Source: Neotamlana nanhaiensis (GTDB lineage: Bacteria; Bacteroidota; Bacteroidia; Flavobacteriales; Flavobacteriaceae). From it: 64,000 nt of DNA. The translations under genes were made by a program, and so were the position numbers. Below the pieces are notes generated by a model that saw only the letters and a list, made by a program, of their open reading frames with translations, made no database searches and was not told where the DNA came from. How positions within the stretch are numbered: position 1 is the first letter of the stretch; every line of letters begins with the position of its first letter. Of this stretch, positions 19,458-28,072 are shown piece after piece. Location of the stretch: positions 94,189 through 158,188 of the forward strand of contig NZ_JTDV01000015.1 of assembly GCF_000943555.1 (NCBI RefSeq), read 5' to 3'.

Positions 19458-19615
19458 ATTTTACGGGTGTTTTTATAAAATTTAGGGTGTTTTTCCTCTT
19501 GAAATGTATCGCCTTTTAAAAGATCTTTGTAATCACTTCTTCCCAAGATTTTTCATAATAAGGCGTTAACCGAAAAGCCTGTATTTAAACGAGTAGGTAC
19601 TAAATTAAATGTATT

Positions 19616-20566
19616 ATGGCAGTTTCAAACTATAATCCAGGGCAAGAATTATCATCTATCGATTTCCGATCTATGATTGGAGGTCCTTTAACCGCAGTTG
19701 TAGAGGCCCAAGCCCAAGCGGCGCTTTCAACCGTAGGTTTTATTAAAAGTGTCGGTTTCGAGCAAGATTCCGAAGATCCCACAACAGGCGAAATTACTCC
19801 AGGAGGACCTGTTTATGTTCAGTTTAAATATCCAAAACAAGTGGCACCTTATATTCCTGCTAAAAATGGAATTATTGATGCGGTTAACCTTGGCGGAAGT
19901 GTAAGTGATGCCGACTCTATTGTTAGTGTTGTAATAACCACATCGTCGGGTACAGGTGGCAATGTTGTGGCTTCTGTAAACGGAGATAATGGAATAGATT
20001 TAACTTTACAAAGTGGCGGAGAAGGCTACTCGGACGATGATACTATTACCGTAACATATAATAGTACAGCAGACCCTTCGACAGTTGAAACGGCTGAGGC
20101 TAGTTTATCAACACGAGATGAAGCTGCTGTTCCAGCTGTTTACGACGAAATGAAACTTGAAGTGCCTTTGTTAACCATGGTGCCAATTCCTTTTATTCGT
20201 ATTGATGAGGCTACCATCGATTTTAATGCTAAAATTAATTCGATGGAATATCGTAATGTGGCCTCAGAATTTAAAGCATCGAGCAGTTTTGCCATGAAAA
20301 ATACCGTAAAGGGTAGTGTTTCGGCAGGAACAGGAGGTTTAACTTCGTTATTTGCTAAAGGCAGTGCTAAATCTAGCTTTACTAACTCTGTGAGTTTTAA
20401 GGTAAATGCTTCGTATAAGAGAACTTCGCGTGCTGGTAGTAAGGTTGAAAAAACCTATCAGTTAGGAGTAAATGTTAAAGCGAGTCAAGATGAAATGCCT
20501 GGTGGCATGGAAAAGATTTTAAATATTCTTGAAGAATCTATTGTGGGCTTACCTGCAAACCAATAA
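19616..20566 (+). CDS. DUF2589 family protein with an inserted Gly-rich beta repeat
   Basis: 316 residues. The N-terminus LSSIDFRSMIGGPLTAVVEAQ and AALSTVGFIKSVGF are characteristic of DUF2589. Residues about 80-165 are an insertion with LQSGGEGYSDDDTITVTY, a GGxGYS-type repeat unit found in surface and tail-fibre-like beta proteins. The family core then resumes with VPLLTMVPIPFIRIDEATIDF and an amphipathic beta-rich part. There is no signal peptide. It is the first gene of a three-gene unit (12 and 16 bp gaps). DUF2589 has no established function; repeated linkage with the next two genes is the useful clue. It is preceded by a terminator and has no obvious promoter match. Confidence 0.75.
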   Translation: MAVSNYNPGQELSSIDFRSMIGGPLTAVVEAQAQAALSTVGFIKSVGFEQDSEDPTTGEITPGGPVYVQFKYPKQVAPYIPAKNGIIDAVNLGGSVSDADSIVSVVITTSSGTGGNVVASVNGDNGIDLTLQSGGEGYSDDDTITVTYNSTADPSTVETAEASLSTRDEAAVPAVYDEMKLEVPLLTMVPIPFIRIDEATIDFNAKINSMEYRNVASEFKASSSFAMKNTVKGSVSAGTGGLTSLFAKGSAKSSFTNSVSFKVNASYKRTSRAGSKVEKTYQLGVNVKASQDEMPGGMEKILNILEESIVGLPANQ

Positions 20567-20577
20567 CCTATTTTATT

Positions 20578-21261
20578 ATGCCACTTTTAAAAGATTATTT
20601 AGGGTCTTTAGTGTCTGGAATAAACCAAGCGCGCGCCATGGCCGATGTAGAGTCGGCTAAAATTGCCGAAGCGTATGCTGCCAATTCTATATTAAAAAAT
20701 TTTTCGGTGCCCCGATTTAAGGCTTCTAATATAGAATTGGATATTCCTATTGCTATTGATGAGTTAAATGAAGTTGAAGAAAAAAATTATCAGCCTATCG
20801 ATAATAAAAGTTTCAATTCGTTTGCATACAATGTGTTTAAAGATGTTTTGAAGGTTGATAGTTTTGGACGAAAACAATCCGATTTACTTAGAAAACGCAT
20901 CGCCGCCGATACCGATGTTTTAGAAAAAGATTTAAAAGCGAAGGAGGATATCCAAAAATCGTTAAATAAATATGCCACTGGTTTAACACGTTTTTTTGTG
21001 GCATCAACCAATAGTGATAATAAAGAAATTCAGCGTAAACTTATAGCGCAATTGCAAGAATCGTTAATTTCTAAAATTCAAGCGCCTAAAAAAACCATCG
21101 ATATGGATAACACAAAGGTGTTAGTACAGTCGCATCAGCTTAAAGAAATTCCGCCAGAAAATATTGTTCGTATAAAAATGACTTTAGTTGAAGAAGGCAT
21201 GGAATGGCAAACTATTGAGCGTGATAATGGTGAGGTTGAAACTAAGTTATTACCAGAATAG
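20578..21261 (+). CDS. Unrecognised protein of the DUF2589 cassette
   Basis: 227 residues, soluble, no signal peptide. The start MPLLKDYLGSLVSGINQARAMADVESAKIAEAYA is a long helix; then comes FSVPRFKASNIELDIPIAI, which echoes the beta segment VPIPFIRIDEATIDF of the first gene, so the two may share a fold or assemble together. The C-terminus has two further short strands (RIKMTLVEEGMEWQTIE). It lies 12 bp after the DUF2589 gene and 16 bp before the third gene. I cannot assign a function. Confidence 0.6.
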   Translation: MPLLKDYLGSLVSGINQARAMADVESAKIAEAYAANSILKNFSVPRFKASNIELDIPIAIDELNEVEEKNYQPIDNKSFNSFAYNVFKDVLKVDSFGRKQSDLLRKRIAADTDVLEKDLKAKEDIQKSLNKYATGLTRFFVASTNSDNKEIQRKLIAQLQESLISKIQAPKKTIDMDNTKVLVQSHQLKEIPPENIVRIKMTLVEEGMEWQTIERDNGEVETKLLPE

Positions 21262-21276
21262 AACGCCTGTTTTATC

Positions 21277-21822
21277 GTGAAAAAGTCATCTTTATATATC
21301 ATAAATCAGTTAAAACCTAAATTAATGGAGCTTCCTAAACTGGTAAGTGCAATTCAGCAAAAAAAGTTTAGCTCTATTGATACGTTGTTTACATGGCTTG
21401 AAACAACAGAGGACACTTTAAAAACTTTAAATTACACACAATGTGCCGAAGTTTCTGGTTTACGCGCCCAATTAGCACAACAAAAGTTTGTTTTAAACGG
21501 AAAACCCAACGAACGTAAAAAACGACAAATAAGTAAGGCCTTAGAAATAATACATCCAGCTCAAGAGGTGGTTTCTCAAATTATTTTGCCTTTGGAAGAG
21601 AAAATTGAACAGGCGCGAGGGTTACTAAAACAAATATTAAATGTGGCTATGAGCTTAGGTATTTTACCCGAAGCAACACCGCAAGATTTTAATAGTTACG
21701 TGTATAATGTTTGGGGTATTTTGGTAGCGCACGAACAGTTACGAAATGGCATGAATAACGTTAAGGCTTTAATTGGGATGGCCGATGGTATTCAAATTCT
21801 AGCCGAAGAAATTGAAATGTAA
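21277..21822 (+). CDS. Unrecognised helical protein, third gene of the DUF2589 cassette
   Basis: 181 residues, GTG start at 21277, the only start that follows the preceding gene closely. It is nearly all helical, with heptad-like stretches (ETTEDTLKTLNYTQ, LPLEEKIEQARGLLKQIL), no transmembrane segment and no signal peptide. It is convergent with the phosphoesterase gene, 3 bp apart, leaving no room for a terminator. Function unknown; probably a structural or scaffold partner of the two genes upstream. Confidence 0.55.
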   Translation: MKKSSLYIINQLKPKLMELPKLVSAIQQKKFSSIDTLFTWLETTEDTLKTLNYTQCAEVSGLRAQLAQQKFVLNGKPNERKKRQISKALEIIHPAQEVVSQIILPLEEKIEQARGLLKQILNVAMSLGILPEATPQDFNSYVYNVWGILVAHEQLRNGMNNVKALIGMADGIQILAEEIEM

Positions 21823-21825
21823 GGC

Positions 21826-22317
21826 CTATTTTTTAAACTCAATAACTTCAAGGTTGTCAATTTTTTTGCCATCAATAGTAAAACGAAGCATAGTGCGAAC
21901 TTTATGAAAGCCGTGTTTACCAACCGCACCGGGATTCATGTGTATTAAATTTAATTTTTTATCGGGCATAACTTTTAAAATATGCGAGTGCCCGCAAATA
22001 AACAACCGTGGCGGGTTTTGCCTAATTTCGGAAATCGTTCTAACATTGTATTTAGGCGGATAACCACCAATATGCGTTATCCAAACATCAACATCTTCGC
22101 ATAAAAAGCGGTTATGTTCTGGAAATTCTACGCGAACGCTAGCATCATCAATATTGCCATAAACACCTCGTAAAGGTTTAAGGGCTTTTATGGCATCGGT
22201 TACTTTTAAATCGCCAATATCTCCGGCGTGCCAAACTTCATCAGCTTGTTTTACGTATTTTAAAATGTCGTTGTCAATATGGCCGTGTGTATCAGAAAGG
22301 AGGAGGATTTTTTTCAT
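21826..22317 (-). CDS. YfcE/MJ0936-type metallophosphoesterase
   Basis: 163 residues, a compact calcineurin-like phosphoesterase. The metal-binding motifs occur in order: LSDTHGH, HAGDIGD, VYGNIDD, THIGGYP and CGHSH. The YfcE group are Mn-dependent phosphodiesterases acting on small substrates in vitro; the cellular substrate is usually unknown. It converges with the DUF2589 cassette. Length is normal for the family. Confidence 0.9.
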   Translation of the reverse strand: MKKILLLSDTHGHIDNDILKYVKQADEVWHAGDIGDLKVTDAIKALKPLRGVYGNIDDASVRVEFPEHNRFLCEDVDVWITHIGGYPPKYNVRTISEIRQNPPRLFICGHSHILKVMPDKKLNLIHMNPGAVGKHGFHKVRTMLRFTIDGKKIDNLEVIEFKK

Positions 22318-22432
22318 CTATAATTTAAAAATTTTTCTGGCAAATTTTTGATAATATTTTGATAAACCAATCTTATTAGTTCTATATTTATTCCTAATGA
22401 ATTCAAATATTGAGCTAATATCCTTAACTAAT

Positions 22433-23095
22433 ATGATAAAAAAAATAACATTTTTAATTTTTATTACTTCAATGGCCTGCGTAATGGCTCAAGACAAGAA
22501 TTTTGAAGACGGATTTATTGTAACGACGAATAGCGATACGCTTTATGGGAAAATAAAAAAAGATAAAAAGTCTGTTATGAGTAAAAAGATTTATTTCGCA
22601 AAAAACGGAGGAGATTCTGGGGTGGAATTTTTTAAACCATCTAGTTTAAAGGGATTTAGTCTTTCAGATGAAAATTATGTTTCGGTTGATTTTAATAATA
22701 CGAAAAATGGTAAAAAAATAGCATCAAAAAGGTTTGCTCAGGTTTTGGTAAATAAAGAGGTAAGTCTTTATAAAGTTGATTTAGATGCTTCTGAAATAAA
22801 TTATGAATACGAATCTCCAGCTTATTATGGGTATGTACTAAAGATGGATTCCAGCTTTTATTCATTAACGCAAGAAGAAGTTATAAGTAACAGAACGGAA
22901 AAAGGAATTTCGTTTAAAAGTGGTTTGCCATATCATGCCAATAAAAAGTATACTACCATACGAAAATATTATATCGGAATTTTGAAATATGCTTTTTTAA
23001 ATTGTTCGAGAATTAGTACACAAATAAACAATTTAAAGTTTGCAGATAAATCAATGATTAAATTGATATATGATTACAATAAATGTATGAAATAA
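22433..23095 (+). CDS. Secreted protein of unknown function
   Basis: 220 residues from MIKKITFLIFITSMACVMAQ at 22433, where a clear Sec signal peptide begins; an in-frame ATG at 22397 adds 12 poor residues. The mature protein starts QDKNFEDGFIVTTNSDTLYGKI, a beginning seen in many flavobacterial periplasmic or outer-membrane-associated proteins of unknown role. It is Lys- and Tyr-rich with no cysteine motif and no sorting domain. It stands alone between divergent and unrelated genes. Confidence 0.6.
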   Translation: MIKKITFLIFITSMACVMAQDKNFEDGFIVTTNSDTLYGKIKKDKKSVMSKKIYFAKNGGDSGVEFFKPSSLKGFSLSDENYVSVDFNNTKNGKKIASKRFAQVLVNKEVSLYKVDLDASEINYEYESPAYYGYVLKMDSSFYSLTQEEVISNRTEKGISFKSGLPYHANKKYTTIRKYYIGILKYAFLNCSRISTQINNLKFADKSMIKLIYDYNKCMK

Positions 23096-23174
23096 TGTAT
23101 TCTCTCAATGCGGTTAATGTCTATTCTTAAGTATGTTCATAAAATCTTTTTAATATAGAATTAAGATTATCGCT

Positions 23175-23205
23175 TTCGCAGAAACTACAAAACTATCTAT
23201 ATTTG
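23175..23205 (+). promoter_or_regulatory. Promoter of truA
   Basis: TTCG (23175-23178), a 19-nt spacer and TATATTTG (23198-23205) match the Bacteroidota consensus with one -33 mismatch, 26 bp before the TTG start. Confidence 0.65.
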
Positions 23206-23231
23206 TTGTTTAATAAAAGAAGCAATTAAGA

Positions 23232-23972
23232 TTGAGGTATTTTTTAGAACTTTCGTATAACGGTACAGCGTATCATGGTTGGCAAAATCAACCAAATGCT
23301 ATTAGCGTACAGGAAGTTATTGAAAAAGCATTATCCACCTTGTTAAATACCAAAACAAGTATTGTTGGTGCAGGACGAACCGATGCAGGTGTTCATGCTA
23401 AACAAATGTTTGCGCATTTTGAAACAGAGCATCCTGTAACTAGGAATTTGGTATATAAGTTAAACTCTTTTTTACCTAAAGATGTCGCTATTCACGATTT
23501 ATTTGAAGTTAATACCGAAGCGCATGCACGTTTTGATGCTTTAAGCAGAACTTATTTGTATAGAATTGCCACTAAAAAAAATGTATTTAATTTTAATAAT
23601 GCCTATTTTGTAAATCAGGAATTAGATTTAGGTAAAATGAATGAAGCCTCGCAAATCCTATTTCAGTACACCGATTTTCAATGTTTTTCTAAAACCAATA
23701 CCGATGTAAAAACATTTAATTGTAAAATAATGCAAGCGGAGTGGCGAAAGGTGGAAGACGAAATTCATTTTACTGTAAAAGCCGATCGGTTTTTAAGAAA
23801 TATGGTTCGTGCCATAGTAGGTACCATGGTAAACATTGGTTTAGGTAAAATTGAGGTAGACGCGTTACATAATATAATTCAATCTAAAAGTAGAAGTGAA
23901 GCAGGGTTTTCGGTACCAGCTCATGGCTTATATTTAACTAATATTGCATATCCAGAGGAGATAAAAATATAA
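23232..23972 (+). CDS. truA: tRNA pseudouridine(38-40) synthase TruA
   Basis: 246 residues. The start is a TTG at 23232: an in-frame TAA lies at 23214-23216, no ATG or GTG intervenes, and the residues that follow (MRYFLELSYNGTAYHGWQ) are the true TruA N-terminus. The catalytic Asp51 is in GAGRTDAGVHA; RFDALSRTYLYRI and FLRNMVRAIVGTMVNIG are also conserved. It modifies the anticodon arm of tRNAs. Its stop overlaps the start of the ABC exporter (TAATG), so the two are translationally coupled. Confidence 0.95.
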   Translation: MRYFLELSYNGTAYHGWQNQPNAISVQEVIEKALSTLLNTKTSIVGAGRTDAGVHAKQMFAHFETEHPVTRNLVYKLNSFLPKDVAIHDLFEVNTEAHARFDALSRTYLYRIATKKNVFNFNNAYFVNQELDLGKMNEASQILFQYTDFQCFSKTNTDVKTFNCKIMQAEWRKVEDEIHFTVKADRFLRNMVRAIVGTMVNIGLGKIEVDALHNIIQSKSRSEAGFSVPAHGLYLTNIAYPEEIKI

Positions 23973-25738
23973 TGAGTGAAACAAAAGATACATTTTTCGA
24001 TTTTAAATTGTTTAAAAGGCTATTTAAGTTTATTAAGCCTTACAAACTCGTATTTTTTAGCTTAATAATTTGTGTTGTTTTATTAGCTGGCTTAAGTGCC
24101 GCAATACCTAAACTTACAGAGTTTGCGATTGACGATAGTATGACCAATAAAAACCCAAAGGACTTTGTGTTTTACGTGACGCTTATGTTTGCGGCGTTAA
24201 TTTTACAAACGATTTTCCAGTTGTTATTTATGTATTACGCGTCGTGGTTGGGACAAAATTTGGTGAAAGATGTTCGTATAAACCTATTCGATCATTTACT
24301 TAGTTTTAAAATGAAGTATTACGATAATTCTTCGGTTGGTGTTTTAATTACGCGCGCAGTAACCGATATGGAACGTATCGCCGATATTTTTGGTCAAGGT
24401 TTATTTATGATTTTTAGAGATCTTTTAACCATGACGGTGGTTTTTGGAGTGATGCTGTACACCAATGTAAAGCTGAGTTTAATTGTTTTAATAATGCTGC
24501 CAGTACTTTTATATGCTACCAGAATTTTTCAGAAGTATATGAAAAAAGCATTTGAAGAAGTACGTACCGAGGTTTCTAATTTAAATTCCTTTGTACAAGA
24601 ACGCATTACAGGTATGAAAATTTTACAGTTGTTTACTCGTGAAACAATTGAGCACAAAAACTTTAAAACCATTAACGAACGCCATAAAAAAGGTTGGTTA
24701 AAAACGGTTTGGTATAACTCGTTTTTCTTTCCGATTGCCGAATTATCGGCTTCAATCACTGTTGGTTTAGTGGCTTGGTATGGTGGTTTAAATGTGGTGT
24801 TAAGCGATACAGTATCCCAAGGTGTTTTGGTGTCGTTTATTATGTTTATACCAATGTTGTTTAGTCCGTTACGCCAAATAGCCGATAAGTTTAATACGTT
24901 ACAAATGGGTATGGTTGCCGCAACGCGAGTGTTTAAAGTTTTAGATACTACTTCACATATTGATGATTCCGGAAACCAAATAGCAACGTCACTTAAAGGA
25001 GATATCAATTTTAATAAGGTGCATTTTAGTTATGTTGAAGACGAAGAGGTGCTAAAAGGTATATCTTTTAATGTGAATGCTGGTGAAACTATAGCTATTG
25101 TTGGTGCTACAGGCGCTGGGAAATCGACCATAATCAATTTATTAAATCGTTTTTATGAAATTAAAGGTGGCGATATTTTGGTTGATGGAACCAATATAAA
25201 CCAATACACTTTGGCTTCATTAAGAAATCAAATTGCTGTGGTTTTACAGGATGTGTTTTTATTTGCTGATACTATTTTGAATAATATCACACTAAATCAC
25301 CCTGAAATTTCTGAAGAAACGGTAGTTGAAGCAGCCAAAGCTATTGGTGTTCATGAGTTTATATCGAGCTTACCAAATGGATATCATTATAATGTAAAAG
25401 AACGCGGCGTGATGCTTTCCTCTGGGCAACGACAGCTTATTTCGTTTTTACGAGCTTATGTTACAAATCCTAGTATTTTGGTTTTAGATGAAGCGACTTC
25501 ATCCGTCGATTCGTATTCAGAACAACTCATACAGAATGCTACCGATAAAATAACCAAAGGCAGAACTTCAATTGTTATTGCTCACCGACTAGCAACCGTT
25601 AAAAAGGCCGATAAAATTATTGTAATGGATGCTGGTGAAATTGTAGAACAAGGCACACACGACGAATTGCTTAAAAAAGAAAACGGTTACTATAAAAACT
25701 TGTATGAGGTACAGTTTTTACAAGAAAAAGTAGCCTAA
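23972..25738 (+). CDS. ABC exporter, fused membrane and ATPase domains (MsbA-like)
   Basis: 588 residues. Six transmembrane helices in residues 1-320 are followed by an ATPase domain with Walker A VGATGAGKSTI, Q-loop VLQDVFLF, signature MLSSGQRQL, Walker B ILVLDEAT and the H-loop IAHRLAT. The signature is LSSGQ, close to the usual LSGGQ. It should act as a homodimer or heterodimer exporting lipid or a hydrophobic compound; the substrate is not deducible. It overlaps truA by one base and its 3' end overlaps the convergent DUF3667 gene by 4 bp. Confidence 0.9.
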   Translation: MSETKDTFFDFKLFKRLFKFIKPYKLVFFSLIICVVLLAGLSAAIPKLTEFAIDDSMTNKNPKDFVFYVTLMFAALILQTIFQLLFMYYASWLGQNLVKDVRINLFDHLLSFKMKYYDNSSVGVLITRAVTDMERIADIFGQGLFMIFRDLLTMTVVFGVMLYTNVKLSLIVLIMLPVLLYATRIFQKYMKKAFEEVRTEVSNLNSFVQERITGMKILQLFTRETIEHKNFKTINERHKKGWLKTVWYNSFFFPIAELSASITVGLVAWYGGLNVVLSDTVSQGVLVSFIMFIPMLFSPLRQIADKFNTLQMGMVAATRVFKVLDTTSHIDDSGNQIATSLKGDINFNKVHFSYVEDEEVLKGISFNVNAGETIAIVGATGAGKSTIINLLNRFYEIKGGDILVDGTNINQYTLASLRNQIAVVLQDVFLFADTILNNITLNHPEISEETVVEAAKAIGVHEFISSLPNGYHYNVKERGVMLSSGQRQLISFLRAYVTNPSILVLDEATSSVDSYSEQLIQNATDKITKGRTSIVIAHRLATVKKADKIIVMDAGEIVEQGTHDELLKKENGYYKNLYEVQFLQEKVA

Positions 25739-26523
25739 TTTTTAGGGATGAAATCTTGAACAGATAGATCTCCTGTTATAAATAGCAGCCCCAAAGTTAA
25801 TACTGATATTCCTATATAGCCTATAAAAACAAGGAATAAAAATACGGGTATGCGCCATACCAAAGATTTTTTAGTGTCTCCCGAATTTTTGTAAGACACG
25901 TAAAGGCAAAACCCAATCATTATAACAATATATAAAACAGCGGTGTCAATATAAAATTGAGGGCTAATTAATAGAGCGAAAAAGGCATAAACAGTTGTAA
26001 TAATACTGAAACAAGTAAGCGAATAAGTCGCAATTACCGCATGCTCAGGAAAGTTGTATTGTTTTTTATTGAACACCACAAAACTAGAACATGCTATAAT
26101 TGGAATATAGAAAAAATAGATAAAAGAACTATATTCCATAGTTGCTTCCATAATTTTTTGAGTACCAGCACCACCAGAACTTGTTTGTGCATAACCAATG
26201 GCCCCAAAATCAATATATTTCCAAGCGACTTTTTTCATTAAAAACATGATTATTCCGGATAGAGTTAACGAAATAGCCAGTAAACTTACAGGGTCTAAAT
26301 ATTTTTTTCGAAGCCCAGAGATATAACCGCCACAAACCGCTTGCGGTTTAATTATTATGTCTTTTAGGGTTGCTAAAAGTGTATTGTCCAGATTAAAATA
26401 GCGTTCAAAAAAATCGAAGATTAAGCTTTTTACAGTGATTCTTTTTCTAATAACTTTTGCACCACAATCTGGACAAAAACTATAATCGGTTCTTAGGTTG
26501 TTATTACAGTTTTTGCAAGTCAT
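25735..26523 (-). CDS. DUF3667 membrane protein with zinc ribbon
   Basis: 262 residues. The N-terminus is a four-Cys zinc ribbon (CKNCNNNLRTDYSFCPDCG). A short amphipathic part with FFERYFNLDNTLLATL and a region of five to six hydrophobic helices follow. This is the DUF3667 architecture, common in Bacteroidota and of unknown function. It lies 5 bp downstream of cdaA on the same strand and may be co-transcribed with it. Confidence 0.85.
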   Translation of the reverse strand: MTCKNCNNNLRTDYSFCPDCGAKVIRKRITVKSLIFDFFERYFNLDNTLLATLKDIIIKPQAVCGGYISGLRKKYLDPVSLLAISLTLSGIIMFLMKKVAWKYIDFGAIGYAQTSSGGAGTQKIMEATMEYSSFIYFFYIPIIACSSFVVFNKKQYNFPEHAVIATYSLTCFSIITTVYAFFALLISPQFYIDTAVLYIVIMIGFCLYVSYKNSGDTKKSLVWRIPVFLFLVFIGYIGISVLTLGLLFITGDLSVQDFIPKN

Positions 26524-26528
26524 TTAGT

Positions 26529-27320
26529 TTAATTTAAATCTTTTTTAATAAGGGAGTTAAGTTCGTTAGTGTCTTCGTAAATAACAAATTCACCATCTTT
26601 AAAATACGAAATTTGTCCCGTTTCTTCACTTACAACCAGCGCTAAAGCATCTGTTTTTTCGCTTACCCCAATGGCTGCTCTATGGCGCAAACCAAAGCGT
26701 TGCGGTATGTTTTTTTCGTTATTAACTGGTAAAATTACGCGGGTTGCTTTTACAATATTGTTACTGACTATAATAGCGCCATCGTGTAACGGGCTATTCT
26801 TAAAAAAGATACTTTCTATTATAGGTTGCGTTACTTTTATATTCATTTCATCGCCAGAAGAGGATAAAAAATCGAGGTTGTTATTGCGTTCAAAAACAAT
26901 TAAAGCTCCCGTTTTAGACATGCTCATTTTATTACAAGCAGAAATTATGGCATCGACATCTGTGATGTTTTCGTCTTCGGTTTTTAAAAAGCTAAAGGGT
27001 TTTAAAAATTGCTTTCGTCGGTTAATGTTTGTAGAACCAACCATGAGTAAAAATTTCCTTATTTCGGGTTGAAAAACAACGATAAGCGCAATAATACCAA
27101 CCTTAATAAAACCTCCAAAAATACTGGTAAGCAGTTGCATGTTTAAAAACTCGGTAAGTTTCCAAACCAAGTAAATAATAATGATACCAATAAAGATATT
27201 GATAGCCACTGTACCTTTAATAAGTTTGTATATGTAATAGAGTAGTAGGGCAACTAAAATTACATCGATAACATCTACAACGCTAAATTTTAAAATGTCT
27301 TTAAAAATCTCCAAAAGCAA
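26529..27320 (-). CDS. cdaA: Diadenylate cyclase CdaA
   Basis: 263 residues. Three N-terminal transmembrane helices (about 15-90) precede a DAC (DisA_N) domain with the catalytic signatures HDGAII and RHRAAIG. The enzyme condenses two ATP into the second messenger c-di-AMP at the cytoplasmic membrane face. In Bacteroidota cdaA commonly lies with folP, as here; the lipoprotein gene between them is also often found in this neighbourhood. No CdaR-type regulator gene is adjacent, which is normal for the phylum. Confidence 0.95.
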   Translation of the reverse strand: MLLEIFKDILKFSVVDVIDVILVALLLYYIYKLIKGTVAINIFIGIIIIYLVWKLTEFLNMQLLTSIFGGFIKVGIIALIVVFQPEIRKFLLMVGSTNINRRKQFLKPFSFLKTEDENITDVDAIISACNKMSMSKTGALIVFERNNNLDFLSSSGDEMNIKVTQPIIESIFFKNSPLHDGAIIVSNNIVKATRVILPVNNEKNIPQRFGLRHRAAIGVSEKTDALALVVSEETGQISYFKDGEFVIYEDTNELNSLIKKDLN

Positions 27321-27354
27321 TAGGTTTTAGGTAAATTTAATAAAAATGAAGTAA

Positions 27355-28029
27355 TCAATTTATAAATTCGGTATTCGATATTTTAAGATGATTAATTTGA
27401 TTGTTTTCAATAAGCGCTTTGTATTTGATATACTCTTGAAATGTTAGATTTTTTGAAAACCGCAGGGAAATTACAGCGTTTTTATTAAAAATGGTATTCA
27501 AGTTGTTTATGAAATCGCTTTCGGTGGTTTCAATTATAAAAGGTTTTTTTTCAGGATTAATGATGAAGATTTTTCCGTTATCATCAAAAAAGATGTTTTT
27601 AGTAGTCACTTGAAAATCTAGTGGTAAATTTTGGATTGTTAATTCTTTTTTATCTTGATAAAAGGTGTTGGTGAATTCAATAAACCCTAAATTGTTTCTA
27701 CTAATATCATTACAGGTGAAGTAATTTTTAGCTTTATTGTTTTTATGGCTCGCATTGGCCTTTTTTTCTTGAAGGAATTTTATTCGAGGAATAACTTGTT
27801 GTAATGTTAAACGTTTATCAATATTTACCAGCCAATTTGTGGTGCCTATTAAATTTTTACGGTTGAGCAGAACACTGTCTTTTTGTGTTTCATCGTAAAA
27901 AATATATGCCGCCGAAACATCTTTAACATCATATATCTCGGAATGATTTATTTCTGGTAATTGTACCGTTTTTTCATTTCCGCAGGAAAAAAATAAAATA
28001 CCAATTAAGAGTGAAAAAATATATTTCAT
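27355..28029 (-). CDS. Predicted lipoprotein between folP and cdaA
   Basis: 224 residues from MKYIFSLLIGILFFSCGN at 28029, with the lipobox FFSC. An in-frame ATG at 28041 lies inside the heptamer repeat and would give four extra residues (MLDV). The mature part is Asn/Lys/Ile-rich without enzyme motifs; FTCNDISRNNLGFIEF is its most distinctive segment. It may act in the envelope and may be translated by coupling with folP. Function unknown. Confidence 0.65.
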   Translation of the reverse strand: MKYIFSLLIGILFFSCGNEKTVQLPEINHSEIYDVKDVSAAYIFYDETQKDSVLLNRKNLIGTTNWLVNIDKRLTLQQVIPRIKFLQEKKANASHKNNKAKNYFTCNDISRNNLGFIEFTNTFYQDKKELTIQNLPLDFQVTTKNIFFDDNGKIFIINPEKKPFIIETTESDFINNLNTIFNKNAVISLRFSKNLTFQEYIKYKALIENNQINHLKISNTEFIN

Positions 28030-28030
28030 A

Positions 28031-28072
28031 ACATCTAACATCTAACATCTAACATCTAACATCTAACATCTA
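28031..28072. repeat. Heptamer tandem repeat ACATCTA x6 spanning the folP stop
   Basis: Six exact copies of ACATCTA (minus strand TAGATGT) fill the whole junction between folP and the lipoprotein gene. The folP stop (28056-28058) and its last residues DVRC are encoded inside the repeat. Each minus-strand unit holds both TAG and ATG. Because 7 is not a multiple of 3, stops and starts occur in all frames. Confidence 0.9.
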
